Source: Pluralibacter sp. UBA7423 (GTDB taxonomy: Bacteria; Pseudomonadota; Gammaproteobacteria; Enterobacterales; Enterobacteriaceae). Taken from it: 64,000 bases of DNA. The DNA lies in NCBI GenBank assembly GCA_002470465.1, contig DKMD01000025.1, positions 186,001 to 250,000 of the forward strand. The letters are read 5' to 3'. A program made the translations under genes and the position numbers. Below the pieces are notes generated by a model, which worked only from the letters and a program-made list of their open reading frames with translations, was not told the origin of the DNA and ran no database searches. Each line of letters opens with the position of its first letter. The first letter of the stretch is position 1. Below, in pieces: positions 40,716 through 50,900 of the stretch.

Positions 40716-40800
40716 AAGTATGGCGTGAAAAATCCTTCTCGCTACGGAATGCTAAGTGATTCCAGGCATTGAGTTAGCTGAGAGGCTTTATAAGGAGAGG

Positions 40801-41148
40801 GTGGCGGGGGAAGGATGACTCGTCGCGAAAGCGACTCACCCTTCGGGTCGTGGCCTGCGGCAACGCTTTCTCACTGCGTTCGAATCGAACCTTAATCGAA
40901 GCTTCTCATCCTTCCCCGTACGGAGAAAAATTAGCTTTGGCGTTTGAGATTGAACTGGATGCTTAATGCAGGATGGTGGCGGGGGAAGGATAACTCGTCG
41001 CGAAAGCGACTCACCCTTCGGGTCGTTGCCTGAGGCAACGCTTTCTCACTGCGTTCGAATCGAACCTTGGTCGAAGCTTCTCATCCTTCCCCGTACGGAG
41101 AAAAATTAGCTTTGGCGTTTGAGATTGAACTGGATGCTTAATGCGAAA

Positions 41149-41150
<2 letters not shown>
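40801..41150 (-). repeat. two tandem 175-bp repeats downstream of tRNA-Tyr (rtT/rttR-like)
   Basis: Units at 40801-40975 and 40976-41150 are nearly identical. Each begins, in plus orientation, with GTGGCGGGGGAAGGAT, the reverse complement of the tRNA-Tyr 3' end. Each contains a run of short hairpins: GTCGC-GAAA-GCGAC, ACCC-TTCG-GGGT, and in unit 2 GTTGCC-TGA-GGCAAC. This matches the E. coli tyrT downstream repeats, which share 19 bases with the tRNA 3' end and give the rtT RNA (RttR). They are transcribed from the minus strand with the tRNAs. Processing to a stable RNA is inferred. Confidence 0.85.
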
Positions 41151-41233
<83 letters not shown>

Positions 41234-41261
41234 AGGGGTATGAACTTCTTGAGCGATGATG

Positions 41262-41434
41262 GTGGTAGGGGAAGGATTATTCGTCGCTTCGCTCCTCACC
41301 CTTCGGGCCGTTGCCTTTGGCAACGTTCTCTCGCTGTCGCGAGAGTCGAACCTTAACCGAAGGTTCTCATCCTTCCCGATAAGTGCAAACTTCACATCTT
41401 CTCATCGGTGTTACCACATTGCTGTGGTGAATAA

Positions 41435-41436
<2 letters not shown>
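41262..41436 (-). repeat. 175-bp spacer repeat between the two tRNA-Tyr genes
   Basis: It begins with GTGGTAGGGGAAGGATTAT, a degenerate copy of the tRNA 3' end, and has the same hairpin order as the downstream repeats (CACCCTTCGGG, GTTGCC-TTT-GGCAAC). It runs exactly 175 bases to the matching point of the other tRNA. It is a diverged third unit. Confidence 0.75.
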
Positions 41437-41519
<83 letters not shown>

Positions 41520-41566
41520 ACGGGGTAATGCTTTTACTGGCCTGCTTCTGTCTGGAAGCGGGGCGC

Positions 41567-41594
41567 ATCATATCAAATGATGCGCCCCTGTAAA
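41567..41594 (-). promoter_or_regulatory. tyrT-type stable RNA promoter
   Basis: On the minus strand TTTACA and TATGAT are separated by 16 bases and followed by the GC-rich discriminator GCGCCCCGC, as in the stringently controlled E. coli tyrT promoter. The bases GGGGCGCATCA and TGATGCGCCCC form a perfect inverted repeat across the spacer and -10. Confidence 0.88.
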
Positions 41595-41671
41595 GCCTTC
41601 CTTTCAGGAAAATGAACCGTTTGCGTACTTTTTACGCGTAACGTTTAAAAGCACTACAGCGCATTTTGCCT

Positions 41672-42514
41672 TTACAGAATGATCGTTCGGTTGCCGTAGA
41701 CAAACACGCGCTGAGCCAGCACCTGGTATAGCGCACGGCTAAGCACATTTTTTTCCACGTCACGGCCGGCACGCATCATATCTTCGGCGGTATAGGTGTG
41801 ATCGACATGAATGACGTCCTGCATAATAATCGGGCCTTCATCCAGGTTGTCGTTCACGTAGTGCGCAGTAGCGCCGATAATTTTCACACCGCGATCGTAG
41901 GCCTGTTGATAAGGACGTGCACCAATGAAAGCTGGCAGGAACGAGTGGTGAATATTGATGATTTTGTTCGGGAAGCGGGACACAAAGGCTGGCGTCAGGA
42001 CGCGCATGTATTTTGCCAGTACCACGTAATCTGGCTGATAAGCATCAATAGCGTCGGCCATCAGCGCATCGTGCTCTTCACGGGTATGCCCCTCATGGCT
42101 GACCAACTGGAAAGGCACGTCGAATTTTTCCACCAGCGAGCACAGCGTGTCGTGGTTGCCAATAACGGCGGCAATTTCGACGTCAAGACCGCCGTAGTTG
42201 GCCTTCATCAGCAGATCGCCCAGACAGTGCGCCTCTTTGGTCACCAGAATCACGACGCGACGGCGGCCCGCAGGGGTCAGCTCGCGGATTGAGCCTTCAG
42301 GCAATGCGCTATCGAGGTCTGCCAGCAGCGTGGCATCGTTGAAGATCCCCTCCAGCTCGGTACGCATAAAAAAGCGGCCAGTTCGATGATCGACAAACTC
42401 GTTGTTTTGCACGATGTTCAGCTCGTGCTTGTAGCAGATGTTGGTAATACGTGCGATCAGCCCTTTTTGATCGGGGCAGATTGTACGCAACACTTTTCGT
42501 TGTAATGAGTGCAT
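41672..42514 (-). CDS. purU: Formyltetrahydrofolate deformylase
   Basis: 280 residues, the E. coli length, starting MHSLQRKVLRTICPDQKG. An N-terminal ACT domain (to about residue 85) precedes a formyltransferase-type domain with IINIHHSFLPAFIGARPYQ and GATAHYVNDNLDEGPII. It splits 10-formyl-THF to formate and THF, feeding formate to PurT. It lies downstream of the tRNA-Tyr promoter region in opposite genomic order but on the same strand. Confidence 0.97.
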   Translation of the reverse strand: MHSLQRKVLRTICPDQKGLIARITNICYKHELNIVQNNEFVDHRTGRFFMRTELEGIFNDATLLADLDSALPEGSIRELTPAGRRRVVILVTKEAHCLGDLLMKANYGGLDVEIAAVIGNHDTLCSLVEKFDVPFQLVSHEGHTREEHDALMADAIDAYQPDYVVLAKYMRVLTPAFVSRFPNKIINIHHSFLPAFIGARPYQQAYDRGVKIIGATAHYVNDNLDEGPIIMQDVIHVDHTYTAEDMMRAGRDVEKNVLSRALYQVLAQRVFVYGNRTIIL

Positions 42515-42560
42515 TGCGAGGGAAATCCTGTAGACGGTGTTTGCTGTACTGTGTGCGGCC

Positions 42561-43019
42561 TCATTGACCGCAGCATTTTTTAAACTTTTTACCCGAGCCG
42601 CAGGGACATGGGTCGTTGCGGCCAATCAGAGGACGTGTACCATCAATGTAATACCATTGTCCATTTTCTTTTAAGAATCTTGAACGCTCAATCAGCGCGC
42701 CACTCTTGTTATGTTCACGAAAGCGGGCAACGAAGCTGACATAGCCTTCATTGGGCGTCTTGCCTTCGTCGGCGGCGAAAATCGTCAGCCCAAGCCATTC
42801 GGTGCCCGAGAAGCTTTGTTCAAGATCGTGACGAAAGGCCTGAGGCTCACAGGACGGATGCCAGGTGCTGAGCAGGTAATCGGCGTCTTTCATGACAAAA
42901 GCGCTGTAGCGTGAACGCATGAGCTGCGAGGGAGTTAGGGGCAGTTCGCTTCCTGAAAGATATCGCTGGCAACATAGGCTATACTCCAGAGCGCTGCCGC
43001 AGGGGCAAAGTGAATGCAT
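42561..43019 (-). CDS. ychJ: YchJ, SEC-C motif protein
   Basis: 152 residues as in E. coli, starting [17 protein letters not shown]. It has a zinc-binding SEC-C-like motif at each end (CPCG...CC at the start; [16 protein letters not shown] at the end) around an NTF2-like YchJ middle domain ([21 protein letters not shown]). The activity is unknown. It is divergent from rssA. Confidence 0.95.
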   Translation of the reverse strand: MHSLCPCGSALEYSLCCQRYLSGSELPLTPSQLMRSRYSAFVMKDADYLLSTWHPSCEPQAFRHDLEQSFSGTEWLGLTIFAADEGKTPNEGYVSFVARFREHNKSGALIERSRFLKENGQWYYIDGTRPLIGRNDPCPCGSGKKFKKCCGQ

Positions 43020-43131
43020 AAATGCCTTCCCGTGGATGTTGAAAAAGAGACGCAACTGCGCCGGCGGCAAATATGGTAACTGAGCAGTGGCGATGTGGCT
43101 ACGTTGGTAATGGGGTTCAACACAGGCAGGA

Positions 43132-44043
43132 ATGAGAAAGCTAAAAATTGGCCTGGCCTTAGGTTCGGGTGCCGCGCGCGGATGGTCACATATTGGTGTC
43201 ATCAAAGCGTTGCAGAAAATGGGCATTGAAATTGATGTCGTTGCCGGATGTTCCATCGGTTCGCTGGTGGGTGCAGCTTATGCCTGCGATCGCTTATCTG
43301 TCCTGGAAAAATGGGTCTGCTCCTTCAGTTCATGGGACGTATTGAGGTTGATGGATCTCTCCTGGCGACGCGGTGGACTGCTTCGCGGTGAGCGTGTTTT
43401 CAGCCACTTTCGCCAACTGATTCCTGTCGATACTATTGAGTCCTGCGAACGGCGCTTTGCAACCATCGCCACCAATCTCAGCACGGGTCGTGAACTCTGG
43501 TTCACCGAGGGCGATCTACACCTTGCCGTGCGCGCCTCTTGCAGTATCCCTGGACTGATGTCTCCGGTTATGCACAATGGCTACTGGCTGGTTGATGGCG
43601 CGGTGGTCAATCCGGTACCGGTTTCGCTCACGCGAGCGCTGGGTGCCGATATTGTCATTGCTGTCGATTTGCAGCATGACGCGCATTTAATGCAACAAGA
43701 TCTGCTGTCCGTGAACCTTCAGCCCGATCAACAGTCTTCAGAAAATGATGAATCGCTCACCTGGCACGAACGTTTTCGGGCGCGGCTAGGGCGGATGACA
43801 TCGCGCCGGACGGCTATTACCCCCACGGCTATGGAGATCATGACGACCTCCATTCAGGTGCTGGAAAACCGATTAAAACGCAACCGTATGGCGGGTGACC
43901 CGCCGGATATCCTGTTGCAACCTTTTTGCCCACAAATTTCGACGCTCGACTTCCACCGTGCGCCCGCGGCCATTGCCGCAGGACAGCTCTCGGTTGAGAA
44001 AAAAATGGACGAACTTTTACCGTTGGTCCGGAGCCAGAGTTAG
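43132..44043 (+). CDS. rssA: RssA, patatin-like phospholipase family protein
   Basis: 303 residues. The patatin fold is seen in [17 protein letters not shown] (oxyanion loop), the nucleophile elbow GCSIGS (Ser near residue 42) and the catalytic Asp in VDGAVVNP. It forms an operon with rssB, which follows after 89 bases. In E. coli the role of RssA is not settled. Confidence 0.95.
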   Translation: MRKLKIGLALGSGAARGWSHIGVIKALQKMGIEIDVVAGCSIGSLVGAAYACDRLSVLEKWVCSFSSWDVLRLMDLSWRRGGLLRGERVFSHFRQLIPVDTIESCERRFATIATNLSTGRELWFTEGDLHLAVRASCSIPGLMSPVMHNGYWLVDGAVVNPVPVSLTRALGADIVIAVDLQHDAHLMQQDLLSVNLQPDQQSSENDESLTWHERFRARLGRMTSRRTAITPTAMEIMTTSIQVLENRLKRNRMAGDPPDILLQPFCPQISTLDFHRAPAAIAAGQLSVEKKMDELLPLVRSQS

Positions 44044-44132
44044 GGCATTTTTCGATGACTTCAGCAAAATCTGACAGGCGATAGCGCGAATAGCGTGCCA
44101 CTATTTACTTATCGTTTGTCAGGGGAGATACC

Positions 44133-45146
44133 ATGACGCAGCCATTGGCGGGAAAACTGATTCTTATCGTCGAAGACGAACCTGTTTTCCGCTCACTGTT
44201 GGATTCGTGGCTTTCATCGCTGGGCGCAAACACCGCCTTGGCCGAAGATGGCGTGGATGCCCTGGAAAAAATGGTGACGTTGAGCCCTGACCTGATGATT
44301 TGCGACATCGCCATGCCGCGGATGAATGGTCTCAAACTGATCGAATTTCTGCGTAACAATGGCAAGCAGCTGCCGATTCTGGTTATTTCTGCCACTGAAA
44401 ACATGGCGGATATTGCCAAAGCCCTTCGGCTTGGTGTTCAGGATGTGCTGCTGAAACCCGTTAAAGACCTGAACCGGCTGCGTGAGACGGTTTTTTCCTG
44501 CCTTTATCCCACCATGTTCAATTCCCGCGTGGAAGAGGAAGAACGTTTATTCGAGGACTGGGATGCGCTGGTGAATAATTCATCGGCGGCAGCAAAATTA
44601 CTTCAGGAGCTTCAGCCACCTGTCCAGCAGGTTATTTCGCATTGTCGAATTAATTATCGTCAACTTGTGGCGGCGGATAATCCCGGCCTGGTGCTCGATA
44701 TTGCACCACTCTCAGATAAAGATCTGGCTTTTTATTGTCTTGACGTGACGCGAGCGGGGGATAATGGTGTTTTAGCCGCACTTCTTCTGCGCGCGCTCTT
44801 TAATGGGCTGCTGCAGGAACAGCTTGCGCATGAAGGGCAGCGTCTGCCTGAATTAGGCAGTCTGCTTAAACAGGTCAATCAATTGTTGCGTCAGGCCAAT
44901 TTACCCGGACAGTTCCCTCTGCTGGTCGGGTATTACCACAGCGGAATTAAAAATCTGATTCTCGTCTCTGCGGGACTTAATGGCACCCTTAACACCGGTG
45001 AGCATCAAATACAGATCAGCAACGGTGTGCCTTTAGGCACACTGGGTAATGCTTATTTAAACCAAATTAGCCAGCGCTGTGAATCGTGGCAGTGCCAAAT
45101 TTGGGGGGCTGGTGGTCGCTTACGCTTAATGTTGTCTGCGGAATGA
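44133..45146 (+). CDS. rssB: RssB, adaptor for RpoS degradation
   Basis: 337 residues. The receiver domain has Asp58 in LMICDIAMPRMNG and Lys in DVLLKPVKD. The C-terminal half resembles an inactive PP2C-type phosphatase domain. RssB delivers sigma-S to ClpXP during growth; its phosphorylation and anti-adaptors control stability of RpoS. Confidence 0.97.
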   Translation: MTQPLAGKLILIVEDEPVFRSLLDSWLSSLGANTALAEDGVDALEKMVTLSPDLMICDIAMPRMNGLKLIEFLRNNGKQLPILVISATENMADIAKALRLGVQDVLLKPVKDLNRLRETVFSCLYPTMFNSRVEEEERLFEDWDALVNNSSAAAKLLQELQPPVQQVISHCRINYRQLVAADNPGLVLDIAPLSDKDLAFYCLDVTRAGDNGVLAALLLRALFNGLLQEQLAHEGQRLPELGSLLKQVNQLLRQANLPGQFPLLVGYYHSGIKNLILVSAGLNGTLNTGEHQIQISNGVPLGTLGNAYLNQISQRCESWQCQIWGAGGRLRLMLSAE

Positions 45147-45342
45147 ACAATTAGTCAGAATGCGCGGATATTGAGTCTGCGCTTTCAGACAGTGGTGGTA
45201 CTATCAGCAGGTTTTATGCGTAAAATCCTAATTCAAGGTTAACGTGTCCTTTTCAGACCAGGCTGCTCAGTCGGTACTGATATACTCAACGCGTTATTAA
45301 TTAACGAGCACGTTCAAAAGTTGAACAGTTCAGGAGATTTCA

Positions 45343-46251
45343 ATGGCTGCATTAAATTCAAAAGTCACTAAGGCCGTAATCCCGGTAGCGGGATTGGGCA
45401 CCAGGATGTTGCCCGCGACGAAAGCGATTCCAAAGGAAATGCTGCCGCTGGTTGACAAGCCATTAATTCAGTATGTTGTCAATGAATGTATTGCCGCAGG
45501 CATTACTGAAATTGTGCTGGTAACCCATTCGTCTAAAAACTCTATCGAAAACCATTTTGATACCAGTTTTGAACTTGAAGCGATGCTGGAAAAACGCGTT
45601 AAGCGCCAGCTCCTGGAAGAAGTACAGTCAATTTGCCCGCCGCACGTTACTATTATGCAGGTCCGTCAAGGGCTGGCGAAAGGTCTGGGTCACGCGGTGC
45701 TGTGTGCTCACCCTGTTGTCGGTAATGAGCCTGTAGCGGTTATTCTGCCAGACGTCATTCTGGATGAATATGAGTCCGATCTGTCCCGCGATAACCTGGC
45801 GGAAATGATTAAACGTTTTGATGAAACCGGTGCAAGCCAGATCATGGTTGAACCTGTTGAAGACGTGACCGCGTACGGCGTGGTTGACTGCAAAGGCGAA
45901 ACGCTGAATCCGGGCGACAGCGTACCGATGGTGGGTGTGGTTGAGAAGCCAAAAGCTGACGTGGCGCCGTCTAATCTCGCTGTCGTAGGTCGTTACGTTC
46001 TGAGCGCAGAAATCTGGCCACTGCTGGCGAAAACGCCTCCGGGAGCCGGGGATGAGATCCAGCTGACCGACGCTATCGATATGCTTATCGAAAAAGAAAC
46101 CGTTGAAGCTTACCACATGAAAGGTAAGAGCCACGACTGTGGGAATAAGCTCGGCTATATGCGTGCGTTCGTTGAATATGGTATCCGCCATAATTCACTG
46201 GGTGCTGATTTTAAAGCCTGGCTGGAAGAAACTGTCGGCACAGGTAAGTAA
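45343..46251 (+). CDS. galU: UTP-glucose-1-phosphate uridylyltransferase
   Basis: 302 residues. The nucleotide-binding motif [20 protein letters not shown] is near the start, with substrate residues in VVEKPK and HDCGNKLGY. It makes UDP-glucose for LPS, capsule, trehalose and galactose metabolism. The 196-base rssB-galU gap holds the promoter region (for example TATACT near 45290) but no gene. Confidence 0.98.
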   Translation: MAALNSKVTKAVIPVAGLGTRMLPATKAIPKEMLPLVDKPLIQYVVNECIAAGITEIVLVTHSSKNSIENHFDTSFELEAMLEKRVKRQLLEEVQSICPPHVTIMQVRQGLAKGLGHAVLCAHPVVGNEPVAVILPDVILDEYESDLSRDNLAEMIKRFDETGASQIMVEPVEDVTAYGVVDCKGETLNPGDSVPMVGVVEKPKADVAPSNLAVVGRYVLSAEIWPLLAKTPPGAGDEIQLTDAIDMLIEKETVEAYHMKGKSHDCGNKLGYMRAFVEYGIRHNSLGADFKAWLEETVGTGK

Positions 46252-46270
46252 TTCACTACTGAGCCGTATC

Positions 46271-46302
46271 AACCGGGGCGCTGAAAAGGTCCCGGTTTTT
46301 TA
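46271..46302 (+). terminator. terminator of galU
   Basis: AACCGGG and CCCGGTT with a 13-base loop, followed by six T. Confidence 0.8.
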
Positions 46303-46365
46303 TTGCCTGGCGTTGAGTTTGCTTTAAAACTAAGCAAAAGGCGCGGAATACAGCAATGGCAGGAT

Positions 46366-46392
46366 AAAAAAAATCCCGCGAAGCGGGATTTT
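46366..46392 (-). terminator. terminator of hns
   Basis: AAATCCCGC and GCGGGATTT around a GAA loop, with an eight-T run on the minus strand; a shorter T run exists on the plus strand. Confidence 0.88.
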
Positions 46393-46420
46393 CAACAATG
46401 GCAGAAGCCAGAAACAAAGA

Positions 46421-46831
46421 TTAGATCAGGAAATCGTCGAGAGATTTACCTTGCTCGTCCATTGCTTTTTTGATGATTGCCGGGGTACGACCCTGGCCGG
46501 TCCAGGTTTTGGTTTCGCCGTTTTCATCAACGTAGCTATATTTTGCCGGACGTGCAGCACGTTTAGCTTTTGCACCAGATTTGCTTGCTGCAGCAATGCT
46601 GTTCAGCAGTTCATTTGGGTCAATGCCATCGGCAATCAGCATTTCACGGTATTGTTGCAGTTTACGAGTACGCTCTTCAACTTCAGCCGCCGCCGCGCTT
46701 TCTTCTTCACGACGCTCGTTAACAACAACTTCTAATTTCTCCAGCATTTCTTCGAGCGTTTCCAGGGTGCATTCTCTTGCCTGCGCACGAAGAGTACGGA
46801 TGTTGTTCAAAATTTTAAGTGCTTCGCTCAT
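46421..46831 (-). CDS. hns: H-NS, nucleoid silencing protein
   Basis: 136 residues (E. coli 137). An N-terminal helical dimerisation region ([26 protein letters not shown]) is joined by a flexible [15 protein letters not shown] linker to the DNA-binding domain with the TWTGQGRTP hook. H-NS binds AT-rich DNA and silences acquired genes; the type III genes at the left of this window are likely targets. Confidence 0.98.
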   Translation of the reverse strand: MSEALKILNNIRTLRAQARECTLETLEEMLEKLEVVVNERREEESAAAAEVEERTRKLQQYREMLIADGIDPNELLNSIAAASKSGAKAKRAARPAKYSYVDENGETKTWTGQGRTPAIIKKAMDEQGKSLDDFLI

Positions 46832-46875
46832 TGTAGTATTCTCAAACTTATATTGTGGGGTGGTTTGTTGAGGTA

Positions 46876-46904
46876 ATAATAGAGCGTTAATTTCAGATGT
46901 GCAA
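46876..46904 (-). promoter_or_regulatory. hns promoter
   Basis: Minus strand TTGCAC and TATTAT with a 17-base spacer, 45 bases before the hns start; same layout as E. coli hns. Confidence 0.75.
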
Positions 46905-47388
46905 TAGGGGGGATTGTAAGGAACTAAAAATATCCCTTATTTAGCGCAACGAATAATAAGGCAAAGTTAAATTTTACGCGCCAATTCACATCCTGGGGGC
47001 TTATTGCCAGGGGGGCGTCTCAAGAACATCCTTACAAAGTATGTCCTTTTTGCTGGTTACCCTTCGTGTATATATCTTGTTAAGCCAAATATCGGTCATT
47101 CGTATTAGACTGGCAGCATAAAGGAAATTTCTTACTATTCGATAGAACCTGAATCATCACCTGACTAAACTCTTTTGCGGAATGTGCGACTTGCTGGAAC
47201 CGTTTTCTCAGGATCCTCTTAAGCAAAAGTGGCAGTGTAAACACCTATCCATTTGTTATTATAGATAAGAAGAACTTAATATTTTGCCTGGTTGAACGCC
47301 TGAATGCCGCGAGCAGATGCGCTGAAATTGATCGTGAATATGGTACAATTCGTGCCATTAAATCACGACGATTGAGGTGATGCTTCTA
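46905..47388. other. hns-tdk intergenic region without a gene
   Basis: About 480 AT-rich bases upstream of divergent hns and tdk. I see no open frame with a ribosome site, no RNA gene and no strong hairpin with a T run. It likely holds the upstream control DNA of hns and the tdk promoter. Confidence 0.5.
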
Positions 47389-48015
47389 ATGGCACAACTT
47401 TATTTCTACTACTCTGCGATGAACGCGGGGAAGTCCACTGCATTGTTACAGTCCTCTTACAATTACCAGGAGCGCGGCATGCGCACCCTGGTTTATACCG
47501 CTGAAATTGATGACAGGTTTGGAACAGGCAAGGTTAGCTCCCGTATCGGACTGTCGTCCCCGGCAAAGCTTTATAACCCACAGACCTCCCTGTTTGATGA
47601 TATCGCCGCTGAGCACGCTCAGACGCCCATACACTGCGTTCTGGTTGATGAGAGCCAGTTCCTGACCCGAGATCAGGTCTACGCGTTGTCAGAGGTGGTA
47701 GACGAGCTGGATATTCCTGTGTTGTGTTACGGTCTGCGTACGGATTTCCGCGGTGAACTGTTTATTGGTAGCCAGTACTTACTCTCTTGGTCAGACAAAC
47801 TGGTGGAGTTAAAAACTATCTGTTTTTGTGGCCGTAAAGCCAGCATGGTTCTTCGTCTTGATCAGGAAGGTCGCCCATATAATGAAGGCGAGCAGGTGGT
47901 CATCGGTGGAAACGAGCGCTATGTCTCTGTTTGCCGCAAGCACTATAAAGAAGCGCTGCAGGAAGGGTCGCTTAGCACGATTCAGCAGCGGGTGAGAGGA
48001 AAGGCAGAAGCTTAA
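47389..48015 (+). CDS. tdk: Thymidine kinase
   Basis: 208 residues from ATG 47389 ([16 protein letters not shown]); in-frame starts just upstream are too close to the GAGG site. The P-loop [12 protein letters not shown], the lasso and base-binding region with DESQF, and the zinc ribbon (CFCGRKA ... CRKHY) are present. It phosphorylates thymidine for salvage. Confidence 0.97.
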   Translation: MAQLYFYYSAMNAGKSTALLQSSYNYQERGMRTLVYTAEIDDRFGTGKVSSRIGLSSPAKLYNPQTSLFDDIAAEHAQTPIHCVLVDESQFLTRDQVYALSEVVDELDIPVLCYGLRTDFRGELFIGSQYLLSWSDKLVELKTICFCGRKASMVLRLDQEGRPYNEGEQVVIGGNERYVSVCRKHYKEALQEGSLSTIQQRVRGKAEA

Positions 48016-48040
48016 CGTTTTTTATCTATTTCTGAGCCAT

Positions 48041-48069
48041 AAAAAAACCCGCCAATTGGCGGGTTTTTA
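48041..48069. terminator. bidirectional terminator between tdk and adhE
   Basis: AACCCGCCAATTGGCGGGTT is a perfect palindrome with an A run on the left and a T run on the right, serving the convergent tdk and adhE. Confidence 0.92.
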
Positions 48070-48084
48070 TTTTCAGGCTTTAAG

Positions 48085-50760
48085 TTAAGCGGTTTTCTTC
48101 GCTTTCTTGTCAGCTTTAGCTGGTGCAGCCGCTTTTTTCTCGGTTGCATCACCTTCTGTGTACTCACGACCATAGTAAGTATCCAGCAGGATCTGTTTCA
48201 GCTCAGCAATCAGCGGGTAGCGTGGGTTAGCACCGGTACACTGGTCATCAAACGCGTCTTCAGACAGTTTGTCGACGTGTGCCAGGAAGTCAGCTTCCTG
48301 AACGCCCGCTTCGCGGATGGACTTAGGAATACCCAGTTCAGCCTTGATGCTTTCCAGCCATGCCAGCAGTTTCTCGATTTTCGCCGCGGTGCGGTCGCTG
48401 GAAGAGGTCAGACCGAGGTGGTCAGCGATCTCTGCATAGCGACGACGAGCCTGCGGACGGTCGTACTGGCTGAAAGCGGTCTGCTTAGTCGGGTTGTCGT
48501 TCGCGTTATAGCGAATAACGTTGCTGATCAGCAGGGCGTTCGCCAGACCGTGTGGAATGTGGAACTGAGAGCCCAGTTTGTGTGCCATGGAATGACATAC
48601 ACCGAGGAAGGCGTTCGCAAACGCGATACCGGCGATGGTCGCTGCACTGTGAACACGTTCACGAGCAACCGGGTTTTTAGAACCTTCGTGGTAAGACGCT
48701 GGCAGGTTTTCTTTCAGCAATTTCAGTGCCTGCAGAGCCTGACCGTCGGAGAACTCGGACGCCAGTACAGAAACGTAAGCTTCCAGGGCGTGAGTCACCG
48801 CATCAAGACCACCGAACGCACACAGAGACTTAGGCATGTCCATGACGAGGTTAGCATCAACGATAGCCATGTCTGGGGTCAGCGCATAGTCAGCCAGCGG
48901 ATATTTCTGGCCGGTTGCATCGTCGGTTACAACCGCGAATGGAGTCACTTCTGAACCGGTGCCGGAAGTAGTGGTGACCGCAACCATCTTCGCTTTCACG
49001 CCCATTTTCGGGAACTTGTAGATACGTTTACGGATATCCATAAAGCGCAGCGCCAGCTCTTCGAAGTGGGTTTCAGGATGTTCGTACATGACCCACATGA
49101 TTTTCGCGGCGTCCATTGGGGAACCGCCACCCAGTGCGATGATCACATCTGGTTTGAAGGAATTCGCCAGCTCTGCACCTTTACGTACAACGGTCAGAGT
49201 AGGGTCAGCTTCAACTTCGAAGAATACTTCAGTTTCAACGCCAGCGGCCTTCAGAACAGAGGTGATCTGGTCTGCGTAGCCGTTGTTGAACAGGAAGCGG
49301 TCGGTCACGATCAGCGCACGTTTGTGGCCATCGGTAATCACTTCATCCAGCGCGATTGGCAGGGAGCCACGGCGGAAGTAGATAGATTTCGGAAGTTTGT
49401 GCCACAACATGTTTTCAGCTCGCTTAGCAACGGTTTTCTTGTTGATCAGGTGTTTTGGACCAACGTTTTCAGAGATGGAGTTACCACCCCAGGAACCACA
49501 ACCCAGAGTCAGGGAAGGTGCGAGTTTGAAGTTGTACAGGTCACCGATACCACCCTGAGAAGCAGGGGTGTTAATCAGGATACGCGCGGTCTTCATTTTG
49601 TCGCCGAAGAATTTAACGCGCTCAGGCTGGTTGTCCTGGTCGGTGTACAGGCAAGAGGTGTGGCCGATACCGCCCATCTCAACCAGTTTCTCTGCTTTCA
49701 CAACGGCATCTTCGAAGTTCCTGGCGCGGTACATTGCCAGAGTCGGAGACAGTTTTTCGTGAGCGAACGGTTCGGACTCGTCAACAACGGTCACTTCACC
49801 GATCAGGATTTTGGTGTCTGCTGGTACGGTGAAACCTGCCAGTTCAGCAATTTTGGTTGCCGGCTGACCAACGATTGCGGCATTCAGCGCGCCATTTTTC
49901 AGGATGATGTCCTGAACGGCTTTCAGCTCTTTGCCCTGCAACATATAGCCGCCGTGGGAGGCGAAACGCTCGCGAACGGCTGCATAAGCAGAGTCAACCA
50001 CGATGACGGACTGTTCAGAAGCACAGATTACGCCGTTGTCGAAGGTTTTGGACATCAGGATGGAGGCAACAGCACGTTTCACATCAGCGGTTTCATCAAC
50101 AACAACCGGAGTGTTACCTGCGCCTACGCCGATAGCGGGTTTACCGGAGCTGTATGCAGCTTTAACCATGCCCGGGCCGCCGGTCGCCAGAATCATGTTG
50201 ATGTCCGGGTGGTGCATCAGGGCGTTAGACAGCTCAACGGAAGGCTGGTCAATCCAGCCAATCAGATCTTTCGGTGCACCCGCCGCGATGGCAGCCTGCA
50301 GCACAATATCAGCGGCTTTGTTGGTTGCATCTTTCGCACGTGGATGCGGAGAGAAGATGATGGCGTTGCGGGTCTTCAGGCTGATCAGCGATTTGAAGAT
50401 TGCAGTAGAAGTTGGGTTGGTGGTCGGTACGATACCGCAAATGATGCCGATTGGCTCAGCGATGGTGATAGTCCCGAAGGTGTCGTCTTCAGACAGAACA
50501 CCGCAGGTTTTCTCATCTTTATAGGCGTTGTAGATATACTCAGAAGCAAAGTGGTTTTTGATTACTTTATCTTCGATGATACCCATGCCAGATTCGGCAA
50601 CGGCCAGTTTCGCGAGAGGGATTCGAGCATCTGCAGCAGCCAGAGCGGCCGCGCGGAAGATTTTATCAACCTGTTCTTGGGTGAAGTTGGCATATTCACG
50701 CTGGGCTTTTTTTACGCGCTCGACGAGTGCGTTCAGTTCAGCGACGTTAGTAACAGCCAT
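48085..50760 (-). CDS. adhE: AdhE, bifunctional acetaldehyde/alcohol dehydrogenase
   Basis: 891 residues, the E. coli length, from ATG 50760 (MAVTNVAELNALVERV). The N-terminal aldehyde dehydrogenase has its catalytic Cys in NGVICASEQS (near 246). A linker joins an iron-dependent alcohol dehydrogenase with metal ligands in GVCHSMAHKLGSQFHIPHG. It reduces acetyl-CoA to ethanol in fermentation and forms spirosomes. The C-terminal tail is Lys/Ala-rich (EKKAAAPAKADKKAKK). A long structured leader precedes it. Confidence 0.98.
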   Translation of the reverse strand: MAVTNVAELNALVERVKKAQREYANFTQEQVDKIFRAAALAAADARIPLAKLAVAESGMGIIEDKVIKNHFASEYIYNAYKDEKTCGVLSEDDTFGTITIAEPIGIICGIVPTTNPTSTAIFKSLISLKTRNAIIFSPHPRAKDATNKAADIVLQAAIAAGAPKDLIGWIDQPSVELSNALMHHPDINMILATGGPGMVKAAYSSGKPAIGVGAGNTPVVVDETADVKRAVASILMSKTFDNGVICASEQSVIVVDSAYAAVRERFASHGGYMLQGKELKAVQDIILKNGALNAAIVGQPATKIAELAGFTVPADTKILIGEVTVVDESEPFAHEKLSPTLAMYRARNFEDAVVKAEKLVEMGGIGHTSCLYTDQDNQPERVKFFGDKMKTARILINTPASQGGIGDLYNFKLAPSLTLGCGSWGGNSISENVGPKHLINKKTVAKRAENMLWHKLPKSIYFRRGSLPIALDEVITDGHKRALIVTDRFLFNNGYADQITSVLKAAGVETEVFFEVEADPTLTVVRKGAELANSFKPDVIIALGGGSPMDAAKIMWVMYEHPETHFEELALRFMDIRKRIYKFPKMGVKAKMVAVTTTSGTGSEVTPFAVVTDDATGQKYPLADYALTPDMAIVDANLVMDMPKSLCAFGGLDAVTHALEAYVSVLASEFSDGQALQALKLLKENLPASYHEGSKNPVARERVHSAATIAGIAFANAFLGVCHSMAHKLGSQFHIPHGLANALLISNVIRYNANDNPTKQTAFSQYDRPQARRRYAEIADHLGLTSSSDRTAAKIEKLLAWLESIKAELGIPKSIREAGVQEADFLAHVDKLSEDAFDDQCTGANPRYPLIAELKQILLDTYYGREYTEGDATEKKAAAPAKADKKAKKTA

Positions 50761-50787
50761 AATGCTCTCCTGGATAATGTTAAACTT

Positions 50788-50900
50788 TTTTAGTAAATCA
50801 GCTGTGCGATACGTCAGTATAGTCAGATCGCCAACAGCTTGCGTAAGAGCCATGAAATCAACAGGTTACTTACGATCTTCTCTCCACTGATTTACTAAAA
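50788..50900 (-). promoter_or_regulatory. structured adhE leader: 14-base inverted repeat before the ribosome site
   Basis: TTTTAGTAAATCAG (50788-50801) and CTGATTTACTAAAA (50887-50900) are perfect inverted repeats 85 bases apart. In the adhE mRNA the 3' arm ends about 15 bases before the AGGAGAG site. In E. coli, RNase III processing of the adhE leader is needed to expose the ribosome site. Further upstream (50983-50996) GTGATCTAAATCAA is FNR-like, and ATCAAGATTAC occurs twice (50951, 50992). The rest of the 477-base gap to ychE has no gene. Confidence 0.65.

Noticed and set aside
49066-50793. A 575-codon open frame antisense to adhE
   Set aside because: It mirrors the codon structure of the conserved adhE gene, has no ribosome site and gives a low-complexity Phe/Val/Arg-rich product.
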